DNA of 64,000 nt, taken from NCBI GenBank assembly GCA_029167225.1, contig JARFNK010000001.1, forward strand, positions 310,001 to 374,000. The letters are read 5' to 3'. The position numbers were made by a program, and so were the translations under genes. Each line of letters opens with the position of its first letter. Position 1 is the first letter of the stretch. The DNA comes from Sphingobium arseniciresistens. Its GTDB lineage: Bacteria > Pseudomonadota > Alphaproteobacteria > Sphingomonadales > Sphingomonadaceae. The notes under the pieces were generated by a model. That model had not been told where the DNA came from and searched no databases. It saw only the letters and a program-made list of their open reading frames with translations. Below, piece by piece: positions 19,407-28,610 of this stretch.

Positions 19407-20195
19407 ATGCGCCGCTGGTTTTCCATCCTCTGCCTGATGCTCGCCGCGATGCTGGCGCAGCCCGCCCTCGCCCAGGATGGCGCGCGGGGCGTGGTGTCCG
19501 GCAAAGGGCCGCTTGTGCTCGCCGCCGCCAGCCTGCAGGAATCACTGACGGCAGCGGCCGATGCCTGGACGGCGCAGCGGCACAGGCGGCCGATCCTCTC
19601 CTTCGCCGCCTCCTCCGCGCTCGCCCGGCAGATCGAGGCTGGCGCTCCAGCGGACCTGTTCCTCTCCGCCGACGAGCCATGGATGGATGCGGTGGAAGCA
19701 AAAGCCCTCCTGCGCCCCGGCACCCGCGCGGCCTTCCTCACCAACCGCCTCGTACTGATCGCGCCCGCGGGCAATGGCGGCCGGCTTGCCATCCGCAAGG
19801 GCTTTCCGCTCGCCCGCGCGCTCGGTGCCGGCCGGCTGGCCATGGCCGATCCCGATGCCGTACCCGCCGGCAAATATGGCAAGGCGGCGCTGGCCGCGCT
19901 GGGCGTATGGCCATCGGTCTCCGGGCGTATCGCCGCGGGGGAAAGCGTGCGGGCGGCGCTGGCCATGGTGGAGCGCGGACAGACGCCCTATGGCATCGTG
20001 TACGAGACCGACGCCCGTGCCTCGCGCGCCGTGCGGATCGTCGGCACCTTCCCGCCGGGCTCGCATCCGCCGATCACCTATCCGCTGGCGCTGCTGAAGA
20101 CCGCCTCCCATCCCGAGGCAGAAGGGTTCCGTCGTTTCCTCCTCTCGCCGCAAGGCAAGGCGATCTTCCGCCGCTATGGCTTCGGCACGCGATGA
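19407..20195 (+). CDS. modA: Molybdate ABC transporter, periplasmic substrate-binding protein
   Basis: Binds molybdate/tungstate in the periplasm for delivery to ModB. 262 residues with a Sec signal peptide ending PALAQ. The oxyanion-binding serines lie in VLAAASLQESL and FAASSALARQIEAGAPADLF, the usual ModA motifs; later GAGRLAMADPDAVPAGKYG and GQTPYGIVYETDA complete the fold. The ATG at 19407 is preferred to the TTG at 19404 because GGAG is 6 bases upstream. First gene of modABC; modB starts 6 bases after the stop. Confidence 0.93.
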   Translation: MRRWFSILCLMLAAMLAQPALAQDGARGVVSGKGPLVLAAASLQESLTAAADAWTAQRHRRPILSFAASSALARQIEAGAPADLFLSADEPWMDAVEAKALLRPGTRAAFLTNRLVLIAPAGNGGRLAIRKGFPLARALGAGRLAMADPDAVPAGKYGKAALAALGVWPSVSGRIAAGESVRAALAMVERGQTPYGIVYETDARASRAVRIVGTFPPGSHPPITYPLALLKTASHPEAEGFRRFLLSPQGKAIFRRYGFGTR

Positions 20196-20201
20196 TCCCC
20201 G

Positions 20202-20900
20202 ATGCTGCTGAGCGCTGAAGACTGGTCCATCGTCGCGCTGTCGCTCCGCGTCAGCCTGGTGGCGGTGTTCGCCACCCTGCCCCTGGCCTTCGGCTTCGCC
20301 TGGCTGCTGGCGCGCGGACGTTTTCCCGGCAAGCTGCTGATCGACGCGCTTGTCCATCTGCCGCTGGTGCTGCCGCCCGTCGTCGTCGGCTGGCTGCTGC
20401 TGCTCGCCATGGGGCCGCTCGGTCCGATCGGGCAATGGCTCGACAGCTGGTTCGGAGTCAGCGTGATGTTCCGCTGGACCGGCGCCGCGATCGCGGCGGG
20501 GATCATGGCGCTGCCGCTGATGGTGCGGGCGATCCGGCTGTCCATCGAAGGCGTCGATCGCCGGATCGAGGACGCCGCCCGCACGCTGGGCGCCAGCGCG
20601 ACCTACAGTTTCTTCACCATCCTCCTGCCGCTCTCGCTGCCCGGCGTGCTGACGGCGATCATCTTGGGCTTTGCGCGCACCATCGGCGAATTCGGGGCGA
20701 CGATCACCTTCGTTTCCAACATCCCCGGCGAAACGCGCACCCTGCCGATCGCCATCTATGGCGCGCTGCAGGTGCCCGGCGGCGACGCCACCGTCTGGCG
20801 CCTCGCGCTCATCTCCATCGCCCTGTCCCTGATCGCGCTGCTGCTGTCCGAAGCGCTCAGCCGCCGGGTCCATGCCGACCGGAGCAGCCATGTCCTTTGA
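20202..20900 (+). CDS. modB: Molybdate ABC transporter permease
   Basis: Inner-membrane channel subunit, 232 residues and about five or six membrane helices. The coupling loop contacting the ATPase is present: EDAARTLGASATYSFFTILL, with the usual EAA...G pattern, followed by IILGFARTIGEFGATITFVS, a ModB hallmark. It lies between modA and modC and overlaps the start of modC by 11 bases (20890-20900). Confidence 0.94.
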   Translation: MLLSAEDWSIVALSLRVSLVAVFATLPLAFGFAWLLARGRFPGKLLIDALVHLPLVLPPVVVGWLLLLAMGPLGPIGQWLDSWFGVSVMFRWTGAAIAAGIMALPLMVRAIRLSIEGVDRRIEDAARTLGASATYSFFTILLPLSLPGVLTAIILGFARTIGEFGATITFVSNIPGETRTLPIAIYGALQVPGGDATVWRLALISIALSLIALLLSEALSRRVHADRSSHVL

Positions 20901-21522
20901 CGTCGATGTCAGCCGGACGCTGGGCGAGGCCCATGTCGGCGCGACCTTCGCGACGCAAGGCGGGCTGACGGTGCTGTCGGGCGTCTCCGGCGCAGGCAAG
21001 ACATCGGTGCTGAACATGGTTGCCGGCCTGCTGCGACCCGACAGCGGCCATGTACGGGTCGATGGGATCACCTTGTTCGACGCCGCCGCGCGCATCGATC
21101 TTCCCCCACACAAGCGGCGCCTGGGCTATGTGTTCCAGGACGGGCGCCTGTTCCCGCACCGTCGGGTGCGTGCCAACCTGCTCTATGGCCATCACCTGGC
21201 CGAGCCGGAGGATCGGTGGATCACACTGGACGATGTCGTCGGCATCCTCGGCATCGGCGCGCTGCTCGACCGTTGGCCGCGATCGCTGTCGGGCGGCGAG
21301 GCGCAGCGCGTCGCGATCGGCCGGGCGCTGCTGTCCGGCGCGCGGGCGCTGCTGATGGACGAGCCACTGGCCTCGCTCGACCCGGAGCGCCGCGCGGAGA
21401 TCATGGCCATGATCCTGCGCATCCGCGACGAACTCGCGCTCCCCATCCTCTATGTCACCCATGATCCGGCGGAAGCGGACAGGCTGGCCAACGACCGCGT
21501 GGAAATCAGCCGTCGGCCTTGA
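20890..21522 (+). CDS. modC: Molybdate ABC transporter ATP-binding protein lacking the Mop domain
   Basis: ATPase powering ModB. Only 210 residues, against about 350 in E. coli. All nucleotide-binding motifs are present: Walker A SGVSGAGKTSVLN, signature SLSGGEAQRVAIGRALL, Walker B ALLMDEPLASLDPE and the switch His in LYVTHDPAEA. The protein stops right after the ATPase core, so the C-terminal molybdate-binding TOBE/Mop domain is missing; modE lies immediately beyond on the other strand, so no frameshifted remnant fits. The start ATG at 20890 has GGAG five bases upstream; the in-frame start at 20872 is less likely. Confidence 0.92.
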   Translation: MSFDVDVSRTLGEAHVGATFATQGGLTVLSGVSGAGKTSVLNMVAGLLRPDSGHVRVDGITLFDAAARIDLPPHKRRLGYVFQDGRLFPHRRVRANLLYGHHLAEPEDRWITLDDVVGILGIGALLDRWPRSLSGGEAQRVAIGRALLSGARALLMDEPLASLDPERRAEIMAMILRIRDELALPILYVTHDPAEADRLANDRVEISRRP

Positions 21523-21898
21523 TGTCGTGCTGGCTGGGCAAGGGCTCGGCGCGGAGCATCGCCTGGAGTTGCACCAGCGGATCGCCCTGCGCGGCGCGCG
21601 CGATGTCGGCCTCCATCGCACGATAGGCACCCAATACCCTGCGGCCCATGTCGCTGAGCCTTGCCCCCCGCTCCTTGCCGCCGCCGGCCAGCGTCTCCAC
21701 CAGCTTTTCCTGCCAGCAGCGGTTCATGCTGTCGACCAGCAGCCAGGTGCGGCGATAGCTCATGCCCAGCAGCCGTCCGGCGCCGGAAATCGACTGCGCC
21801 TGATCGATCGCCTCCAGCAGGGCGGCCTTGCCCGGCCCGATGGCAAATTCCGGCCCGCAACGCAGTTGCATCTTAATTTTCACGATATCGAGCGGCAT
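21506..21898 (-). CDS. modE: ModE-type winged-helix regulator, DNA-binding domain only
   Basis: 130-residue LysR-like winged helix of the ModE N-terminal class: GPGKAALLEAIDQAQSISGA and GRLLGMSYRRTWLLVDSMNR (recognition helix), then GGGKERGARLSDMGRRVLGA. The two C-terminal Mop domains of classical ModE, which bind molybdate, are absent. It is convergent with modC and overlaps its 3' end by 17 bases. It probably represses or tunes modABC through the dyad at 19370. How it senses molybdate without Mop domains is unclear. The start may be the ATG at 21898 or an internal one nine codons later. Confidence 0.87.
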   Translation of the reverse strand: MPLDIVKIKMQLRCGPEFAIGPGKAALLEAIDQAQSISGAGRLLGMSYRRTWLLVDSMNRCWQEKLVETLAGGGKERGARLSDMGRRVLGAYRAMEADIARAAQGDPLVQLQAMLRAEPLPSQHDIKADG

Positions 21899-22053
21899 GA
21901 ATTTCTGTCCCGAATGTCACCCCACATTAGGGGATGAACGCCGCGGACAACAAACGGCTTTTTCGTCCCCTCCCCCTCGTCGCTGCCCACCACCCGATAG
22001 ACTGGCAACGGCGCCCGCCTTGAGGCTTGACCGCGCCGCGCCGATGGGCCGAC

Positions 22054-22599
22054 ATGGCGCCCATGCCAAGCGAGCAGCGAACACCCAGAGGCCCCGTCGA
22101 CCAAATCGAGACCGGCATGGCCTTCTATGCAGGCCTCGGGATGGATGTCAGCCATTTCGGGCCGATGTGGCATATCCTGAAGGTCGGGCAGCTGATGATG
22201 ACGGACCTCAACCGGATCAGCGGCCAGCATGGCCTGAGCATCGCCGACTTTCACCTGCTCGGCGCCCTGATGATGGTCGCCCCCGAGCCGCTGCGGGCGA
22301 CGGATCTCGCGCTGGCGCTCAACGTTTCAAACGCGGTGCTCTCCGGGCGGATAAGGAAGCTCGCGACCGATGGCCTGCTCAGCCGGTCCACGCCGCACGA
22401 AGATCGTCGGGCAGCGATGCTGCACCTGACCCCGCAGGGCATGGACAAGGTGAAGGCCATCGGCGGGGCACTGGAACGCGATAGCCAGTTCGTGCGGCAT
22501 TACCGCCAGATGCCGCCTGCCGACCGCGCCGCGCTTGGCCGGATCATGGGCGATCTCCACATGGCCATGGACCGCGATTTCCTGCCCGCGCCGCGATGA
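22054..22599 (+). CDS. MarR-family transcriptional regulator
   Basis: 181-residue winged-helix repressor. The helix-turn-helix lies in RATDLALALNVSNAVLSGRI and the wing in RSTPHEDRRAAMLHLTPQGM, the DxR motif typical of MarR. It is divergent from modE (about 155 bases apart) and convergent with the phytochrome gene, 16 bases away. The start is uncertain: no good ribosome-binding sequence precedes 22054, and a TTG at 22027 is in frame. Target genes are unknown; the pair with modE is probably accidental. Confidence 0.85.
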   Translation: MAPMPSEQRTPRGPVDQIETGMAFYAGLGMDVSHFGPMWHILKVGQLMMTDLNRISGQHGLSIADFHLLGALMMVAPEPLRATDLALALNVSNAVLSGRIRKLATDGLLSRSTPHEDRRAAMLHLTPQGMDKVKAIGGALERDSQFVRHYRQMPPADRAALGRIMGDLHMAMDRDFLPAPR

Positions 22600-22615
22600 C
22601 GCTCTGATCCGGGCA

Positions 22616-25192
22616 TCAAGTGCCTTCGCTCCCCAGGCCGAGCAGCCCGGTCATCGCCCGCGCCACATTTTCCAGCGTGTAGGGCTTTTGCACCACCATG
22701 CGGCTGACATGCTCGACCGGCAGCTGGGCCTGCTCGCCATAGCCGGTCGCGAACAGGAACGGCACGTTCAGCTCCAGCAACCGATCGGCGATGGCGAAGC
22801 TGTTGCGATCCCCCAGGTTGATGTCGAGGATCGCCACGTCGGGAAGCGCGCCGTCGAGCGCATCGAGCGCGCTGTCCACCGTTGCCGCCGTCGAGACATT
22901 TTCGGCACCGAGCCGGGTCACGATATCTTCGGCATCCAGGGCGATGATGAGGCTGTCCTCCACCAGCAGAATGTCCAGCCCGGAGAGAATCATGTCCGGC
23001 ACCGGCTGCGGGTGCCCCGGTGCGGGCCGCGGATAGCGGATCTTCGGCCCGGCGACGCTCCGAGCCTCCGACACATGGCGCGCGGGGATACGGAATTCCG
23101 CCTCGACCCCCTCCGCCCAATAATCGATCCGGGCCGATCCGCCCAGATCATAGGGCACCGAGCGCTGGATGATGGTGGTGCCAAAGCCCTTGCGCTTGGG
23201 CGGCGTGACCTCCGGCCCGCCCCTTTCCAGCCATTTGAACAGGAGATCGCCCGCCGCGTTGCGCTCCCAGTCGATCGATACATGCCCATCAGGCACCGAC
23301 AGGCTGCCATATTTGGTCGAATTGGTGACGAGTTCGTGCAGCACGAGCGCCATCGTCGAATAGGCCTGCGGGTTCAGCAAGATCGGCGTGCCTTCCGACA
23401 CGATCTTCCCCTGATCGGCAACGAAGGCGGCGGTCTCGGCATCGATCAGCGCCTGCATCGGCGCCGGCCCCCAATGATCGTCGGTGATCTGGTTGTGCGC
23501 CCGCGCAAGGGCATGGATGCGCCCGTCCACGACCTTGACATAGTCCTTCACCACATCGTCGGATGGCTGCGACTGGCGGATCAGCCCGCGGATGACGCCC
23601 AGGATGTTGCGCACCCGGTGGTTAAGCTCCGCGATCAGCAACTCCTGGCGGGCGCTGGCCTGCTGCCGCTCGGCAGACGCCTCGTCGGCGAGCCGCAGCA
23701 CCACCTCGATCAGCGTCGCGCGCAGCGTTTCGGCGACGCGCAATTCAGAAGCGGTGAAGGGTTGTGAACGGCCCTGCACCAGTTCCTTCCACTCGGCAAA
23801 GCTCTCGCGCGGGGTGAGGCGCGGGCCATTGGGGCCATATTCGATGGGTTTGTGCGGATCCCCCGCCCAGCGCACCGAGCGCACCAGTTCCGAACGGAAC
23901 AGCACCACATAATCGCGCGGCGTGCGGGAGATCGGGATCGCCAGCAAGCCGGCGGTGTCGGACGCAAAGCTCTCCGCGCCTGGCAGGATGGACGCGATAC
24001 GATCGGTGGCAAAGACCTTGCCGGCCGCCGTTCCGTTCAGCGCGCGTACGATGCGGCGGAAATCGTCGGTCGGCGGCGTCACCCCTGAAAAGGCATAATT
24101 GCCTCCGATCCAGACGCCAACGCCATCGGCAGCAATGGCGTGGGTGAGAATGTCGGCGAGCCAGTCGGGATCCTTGAGCAACGATTCGTCGGAGGCGACG
24201 GCGCCGAGCAGCTGGTCGGAGATATCGCGGGCGCGCCGCTCGAAATCGACCGTCTCCTGGCGCTCCCGGCTCTCGAGCCGCATCGAAAACATCTGCGCGA
24301 AGAGTTCACTCACCGATCGGCGCTCGAATGTGGGGCAGCGCGCCGAATAATGATGGCAGGCGAACAGCCCCCAGAGCCTGCCCTCCACCAGGATCGAGAT
24401 CGAGAGTGAAGCGCGAACCCCCATATTCTTGAGATATTCGATATGGATGGGCGAGACCGAGCGCAGCATCGACAGCGACAGGTCGAGCGGCTGTCCCAGC
24501 TCGTCACGCTGCGGGATGATCGGTGACGGCTGGGCATGGACGTCGCAGATCATGCGGAGCATGTTGCGCTTGTAGAGTTCCCGCGCCTGGACCGGGATGT
24601 CGCTGGCTGGATAGCGCAGGCCCATGAACGTGCCGATGCCGGGCTTCGCGGCCTCCGCCACCACTTCGCCCGACCCGTCAGCCGTAAAGCGATAGACCAT
24701 CACCCGATCGAAGCCGATCAGCGCGCGGACCTGACGCGCGCCCTCGCGAAAGAAGCTCGCCAGATCGCCGCACTGGTCGAGCCGGGTAATCATGGAGCGT
24801 ACCGTACCCGTGGCATCCCCATGCTCGCCCGAAGAAGGCTCGGCCTCGATCACGACCTGCCCGCCCGAGAAATGCACTGCGACATCGAAGGCCGCCCCGC
24901 CCGGCAGCAAGGTGCAATCGAACAGCCGCTCGACCGCGTCGGGCCCGCGCAGCATGGCCGTGCGGTTGCGCAGTTCGTGGATCGCGGACGCGGAGAAGAT
25001 CTCGTGCAGCGGCAGCCCTAGCAGCGCTTCAGGCATGTGGCCGATGAACTCCGCGACATTGGCCGATGCCCGCGCGACGATCCAGTCGGCGGTCAACGCC
25101 AGCAGGAAACCGATCGGCTGAATGGCACCCAGAATATGGATCGGCTCTCGATCGCAGTTGGTGAGATCTACCGGTCCGAATTCCTCTGCCAA
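22616..25192 (-). CDS. bphP: Bacteriophytochrome HWE histidine kinase with C-terminal receiver
   Basis: Red/far-red photoreceptor kinase, 858 residues. PAS 1-125 carries the biliverdin-attaching Cys13 (LTNCDREPIHI). GAF about 140-310 has PASDIP at 195-200 and the CHH at 279-281. PHY about 320-490 includes the tongue PRESF near 461. The kinase is HWE type: phospho-acceptor His525 in ELNHRVRN, N-box HELVTNSTKYGS and the FKWLERGGP (WxE) motif, then GFGTTII. A fused receiver (735-858) has Asp790 in ILDINLGD. The start codon is TTG; no ATG keeps Cys13. It follows bphO after one base, so chromophore and apoprotein are co-made. Confidence 0.95.
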   Translation of the reverse strand: MAEEFGPVDLTNCDREPIHILGAIQPIGFLLALTADWIVARASANVAEFIGHMPEALLGLPLHEIFSASAIHELRNRTAMLRGPDAVERLFDCTLLPGGAAFDVAVHFSGGQVVIEAEPSSGEHGDATGTVRSMITRLDQCGDLASFFREGARQVRALIGFDRVMVYRFTADGSGEVVAEAAKPGIGTFMGLRYPASDIPVQARELYKRNMLRMICDVHAQPSPIIPQRDELGQPLDLSLSMLRSVSPIHIEYLKNMGVRASLSISILVEGRLWGLFACHHYSARCPTFERRSVSELFAQMFSMRLESRERQETVDFERRARDISDQLLGAVASDESLLKDPDWLADILTHAIAADGVGVWIGGNYAFSGVTPPTDDFRRIVRALNGTAAGKVFATDRIASILPGAESFASDTAGLLAIPISRTPRDYVVLFRSELVRSVRWAGDPHKPIEYGPNGPRLTPRESFAEWKELVQGRSQPFTASELRVAETLRATLIEVVLRLADEASAERQQASARQELLIAELNHRVRNILGVIRGLIRQSQPSDDVVKDYVKVVDGRIHALARAHNQITDDHWGPAPMQALIDAETAAFVADQGKIVSEGTPILLNPQAYSTMALVLHELVTNSTKYGSLSVPDGHVSIDWERNAAGDLLFKWLERGGPEVTPPKRKGFGTTIIQRSVPYDLGGSARIDYWAEGVEAEFRIPARHVSEARSVAGPKIRYPRPAPGHPQPVPDMILSGLDILLVEDSLIIALDAEDIVTRLGAENVSTAATVDSALDALDGALPDVAILDINLGDRNSFAIADRLLELNVPFLFATGYGEQAQLPVEHVSRMVVQKPYTLENVARAMTGLLGLGSEGT

Positions 25193-25193
25193 A

Positions 25194-25742
25194 CTATATC
25201 GCCTTCAAATGTTCATGTGCGCCCGCCTCGAATAGCATGAAGACATGGCGGGCCGCCTTGATCGAGGTTGCACGTTTCACGTCGGTATCAAGGCGTTCTT
25301 CGAGCAAGGCGAGCAGGCTCCGCCACGCAGTGGAATCGCCGCCGCCAAGGAACCGCACGGGAAAATCCGGGGAGACCGATCGCTTCAGCATCGCCCCGCC
25401 CAGTCGCGATCCTTCCAGGACATAGAGCGCGCCGAGCGACGCTTCCTCGCCATCAAGATCGAGATCGCCCGCAGATGTCGGCGGCTCCAGGCCAAGGTCG
25501 GCCAGATCGGCACACAGCAGGTCATTGCGTTGCCGCGCCTGCCAATCGGGCACGATCGCATCTATGCCGGATCGGGACAGGGCATTTTCGGTAGGGAGAT
25601 AGGCAGCCGCCTGCGCACGGAGAAACTGCCCATAGGACATCCGGTCATCAAAGCGGACCTTGGAAAACAGGCTATCCACACGCTCATGATGGCTTCCCGT
25701 GGCGGTTCTCAAGGCCATCCGGGCAGTGTTCTGGACAATCAT
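25194..25742 (-). CDS. bphO: Biliverdin-producing heme oxygenase BphO
   Basis: Opens heme to biliverdin, the chromophore of the phytochrome encoded directly downstream. 182 residues. The proximal heme ligand is probably His19 in TATGSHHERVDSLF; the distal-helix motif LGALYVLEGSRLGGAML matches heme oxygenases. It ends one base before the TTG of bphP, giving a two-gene bphOP operon. The promoter must lie in 25743-25871. Identification is strong from motif and neighbour. Confidence 0.93.
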   Translation of the reverse strand: MIVQNTARMALRTATGSHHERVDSLFSKVRFDDRMSYGQFLRAQAAAYLPTENALSRSGIDAIVPDWQARQRNDLLCADLADLGLEPPTSAGDLDLDGEEASLGALYVLEGSRLGGAMLKRSVSPDFPVRFLGGGDSTAWRSLLALLEERLDTDVKRATSIKAARHVFMLFEAGAHEHLKAI

Positions 25743-25871
25743 CGGCTCGATCTAAAACCCCTTAGACAGGCTGTAACTCGTTCGGCCGAAGTCGGTTCCC
25801 GGTGCCAGGCGTGGAACGACACCCCGCCATTTTGCCCGCACGCAGCGTAAAAGCCTTCGGCAGACCCCCGG

Positions 25872-28328
25872 CTAGGCACCCAGGGCCGCAAGGCTGCTGA
25901 CCAGTTCGTCACGGCGGAAAGGCTTGCTCAACCGCGGGAGATCGGGCTGGACGCCTTCGCTTTCGGCATAGCCGGAGATAATGAGAACCGGGAGCGCCGG
26001 CCGCAACGTTCGGATGGTCCGCGCAAGATCGGAGCCGGTCATGCCCGGCATGAGATGATCGGTCACGACCACGTCGATCGCTCCCCCCTCCGCAATCATG
26101 GCTAGGGCGGCTTCGGCGGAAGCAGCTTCGACCACATGATAACCGAAATCGGCGAGCATGTCGGCCGTGCTCAGGCGAGCGAAGTCCTCATCATCGACCA
26201 GCAGAGCGGTGCCGCGCGATCCGACCAGCACGGGTTCGATCGCCACCGACGCCGGCTCCGGGGGTCTGGCGCTTTCGGGCAGCCACAACGCAATCTCGGT
26301 GCCGCGCCCTGCATGGCTGGAAATCCTGAGCGCACCGCCCAGCTGCGAAGCGAGGCCATGGACCATCGACAGCCCAAGGCCCGTGCCCTGCCCGACGCCC
26401 TTGGTCGAGAAAAACGGTTCGACGGCGCGCGCGGCAGTCTCTTCGTTCATGCCGATACCGGTGTCCGCCACCGAGAGCCGGATATAGCGGCCGGGTGCCA
26501 GATCTGCGCCCTTCGCGTCGGCGACCGTTTCAGCGGACAGGGTGATGCGCAACGTCCCGCCGTCCGGCATGGCATCGCGCGCGTTGACCGCCAGGTTCAA
26601 CAGGGCCATTTCCAGCTGGTTGGGATCGGCATTCGCGGGGTGTAGGTCGTTTTGCGCATCCACCTCGATCTGGATATGCGGGCCGATCGTGCTTGCGATG
26701 AGCTCGATGATCCCGGTGACGAGCGTTGCGACGTCCACGGCGATCGTCCGAAGCGGCTGGCGCCGGGCGAATGCGAGCAGCCGCTGTACCAGGATGCGCG
26801 CACGTTCGGCAGACAGTGCGGCGCCATTGATGAGGCGCTGCTCACGCTCGCCGCCCAACTGCTTGCGCTGAAGCATGTCGAGCGCACCGACGATGGGCGT
26901 CAGCAAATTGTTGAAGTCGTGCGCCACGCCGCCGGTGAGCTGGCCGATCGCCTCCATCTTCTGCGCCTGGCGAAGCGCGTCCCGCGCTGCTTCCAGTTCC
27001 GCTTGCGCACGCACGCGCGCGCTGATGTCGCGGGCGTGGTGGAACGCGCCGGTGATGTTGCCCGCCTCGTCACGCAGGGGGGAATAGTGAATTTCCCAGC
27101 AGGGCGCATCAATGGCAGGGTTTCCGAACGCTGCCTCCACCGTGAAGGATTCCCCCGCCAGCGCCTTGGCCATCTGCGCGCGCATCACCGGCTGCTGCTC
27201 GGGCACGAACAGCGCGTAGAAGATGTCGCCCAGCTTGGTATAGAAGCCGTTGACCCGGAAGAACTCGTCATTATGCGCCTTGTTGAAGGCAATCAGCCGA
27301 TAGTCGGTATCGAATGCGCAGATGGCTGTGCTGTCCGACTGGATGATGTTCTCGTGCAGCAGCAGCGCCTGCGTGCGTTCCAACACGGTCGCTTCGAGCG
27401 AGGCGTTCAGCCGCGACAGCGCTTCGCGGGCGTTGCGGCGCTCCGTCACATCCTGCACGACGCCCAGAAGGCGAACGACCCGGCCGGTTTCGTCCCGCTC
27501 GAACTCCGCACGCCGTTCGATGCAGCGCACCTCTCCGGTATCGGGTCGGCGAATGCGATATTCCACATGCAGGTCCATGGCCTGCGATGCGCGCGTGCGC
27601 GCGTTCGAGATGATCTCCATATCCTCGGCGATCACCAAGCCCTCGATCACGGTGGCGGGCACCTCATGCGCGGGCGGCAGGCCGAAGAGCTTGAAGAACT
27701 CCGGCGTGCCCGTCAGCGTGCCAGAGCCGATGTCGATCGCGAAGATGCCGACCTGGCCAGCCTCCTGCGCGCGTCGTAGGCTTCGCTCGGATTCCGCCAG
27801 CAGGGCGGCGCCCCGGCGTTCGGCGGCGGCCTGCCGCACCGCCGCAGTCGTCTCATGGGTGATGCACAGCGCGCCCGCGACCGCGCCGTCGTCGGTGAAA
27901 ACCGGGGTGAAGGAAAAGGTCCACCACGTCTCCTCGGGCTCGCCCCAGCGCGCCGTCGGCACGAACATGTCGACAACCCGACTGCCTTCACCCTTCAGCG
28001 CTCGCAGAAAATAGGGCTGGGGATAGGCATAGGCTTCGCCAAAGAGCGTTTCGAAATGCGCGCCCATCGCCCTGTCTCGGCGAGAGGCCAGAATGGGGCC
28101 ATAAGCATCATTGAAAAAGAAGGTGCGATGTTCGCCCCAGACCAGGAACGTCGGCTCCGATGAGGCGAACATCATCCTGAGCAGGCCTTTGAGCGAGAGG
28201 GGCCATGTGTCGGCGGGACCCATCGGGTGCATGCCCCAGTCGACCGCCGCGAACAGCGCTTCCGCCGGCAGCTCCCCATCGGCTGACGCCCGAAATGCCG
28301 GCGGTTCCGCACCTGATTTCAACTGCAT
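25872..28328 (-). CDS. PAS-domain hybrid histidine kinase with C-terminal receiver
   Basis: 818 residues, soluble (no clear membrane helix). Three PAS-like sensor domains (about 20-165, 185-300, 325-445), then HisKA with His470 in [11 protein letters not shown], HATPase (N-box [15 protein letters not shown]-boxes VADTGIGM and GQGTGLGLS) and a receiver with Asp757 in VVTDHLMPGMTG. The first domain begins like the PAS found in many soluble Sphingomonas/Rhizobium kinases. It lies upstream of bphOP on the same strand, 130 bases from bphO, so it may join the light-response network; the ligand of its PAS domains is unknown. Confidence 0.92.
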   Translation of the reverse strand: MQLKSGAEPPAFRASADGELPAEALFAAVDWGMHPMGPADTWPLSLKGLLRMMFASSEPTFLVWGEHRTFFFNDAYGPILASRRDRAMGAHFETLFGEAYAYPQPYFLRALKGEGSRVVDMFVPTARWGEPEETWWTFSFTPVFTDDGAVAGALCITHETTAAVRQAAAERRGAALLAESERSLRRAQEAGQVGIFAIDIGSGTLTGTPEFFKLFGLPPAHEVPATVIEGLVIAEDMEIISNARTRASQAMDLHVEYRIRRPDTGEVRCIERRAEFERDETGRVVRLLGVVQDVTERRNAREALSRLNASLEATVLERTQALLLHENIIQSDSTAICAFDTDYRLIAFNKAHNDEFFRVNGFYTKLGDIFYALFVPEQQPVMRAQMAKALAGESFTVEAAFGNPAIDAPCWEIHYSPLRDEAGNITGAFHHARDISARVRAQAELEAARDALRQAQKMEAIGQLTGGVAHDFNNLLTPIVGALDMLQRKQLGGEREQRLINGAALSAERARILVQRLLAFARRQPLRTIAVDVATLVTGIIELIASTIGPHIQIEVDAQNDLHPANADPNQLEMALLNLAVNARDAMPDGGTLRITLSAETVADAKGADLAPGRYIRLSVADTGIGMNEETAARAVEPFFSTKGVGQGTGLGLSMVHGLASQLGGALRISSHAGRGTEIALWLPESARPPEPASVAIEPVLVGSRGTALLVDDEDFARLSTADMLADFGYHVVEAASAEAALAMIAEGGAIDVVVTDHLMPGMTGSDLARTIRTLRPALPVLIISGYAESEGVQPDLPRLSKPFRRDELVSSLAALGA

Positions 28329-28610
28329 GTGTCCCGCATGAGAAGAACCGCAACCTAAACTGCCCCGCCATCATTGTCGCCCGAATTTGTGAACACAAGT
28401 GCGGGGCGCTCAGTAAAGCCCCCAGATAGGATGAATTGCGACCGCCGGGGATGAAACACAGCCCGCCCGGCCAGGGCGTCTGCCGCATCGATCTGGTCGA
28501 AGCATCCGGGTGCCAAGCCGCCGGATGTCGAGCCTGATTTTCACTCTGTCGTAGCCGCGACACGCCCCATGGGTTCTGCGCTGGCATCCGTCCCGATGCC
28601 GCCTAAATCG

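Noticed and set aside
20890-21522. Frameshift or truncation as the cause of the short ModC
   Set aside because: The convergent modE gene begins at once, leaving no remnant of a Mop domain; the protein appears naturally short.
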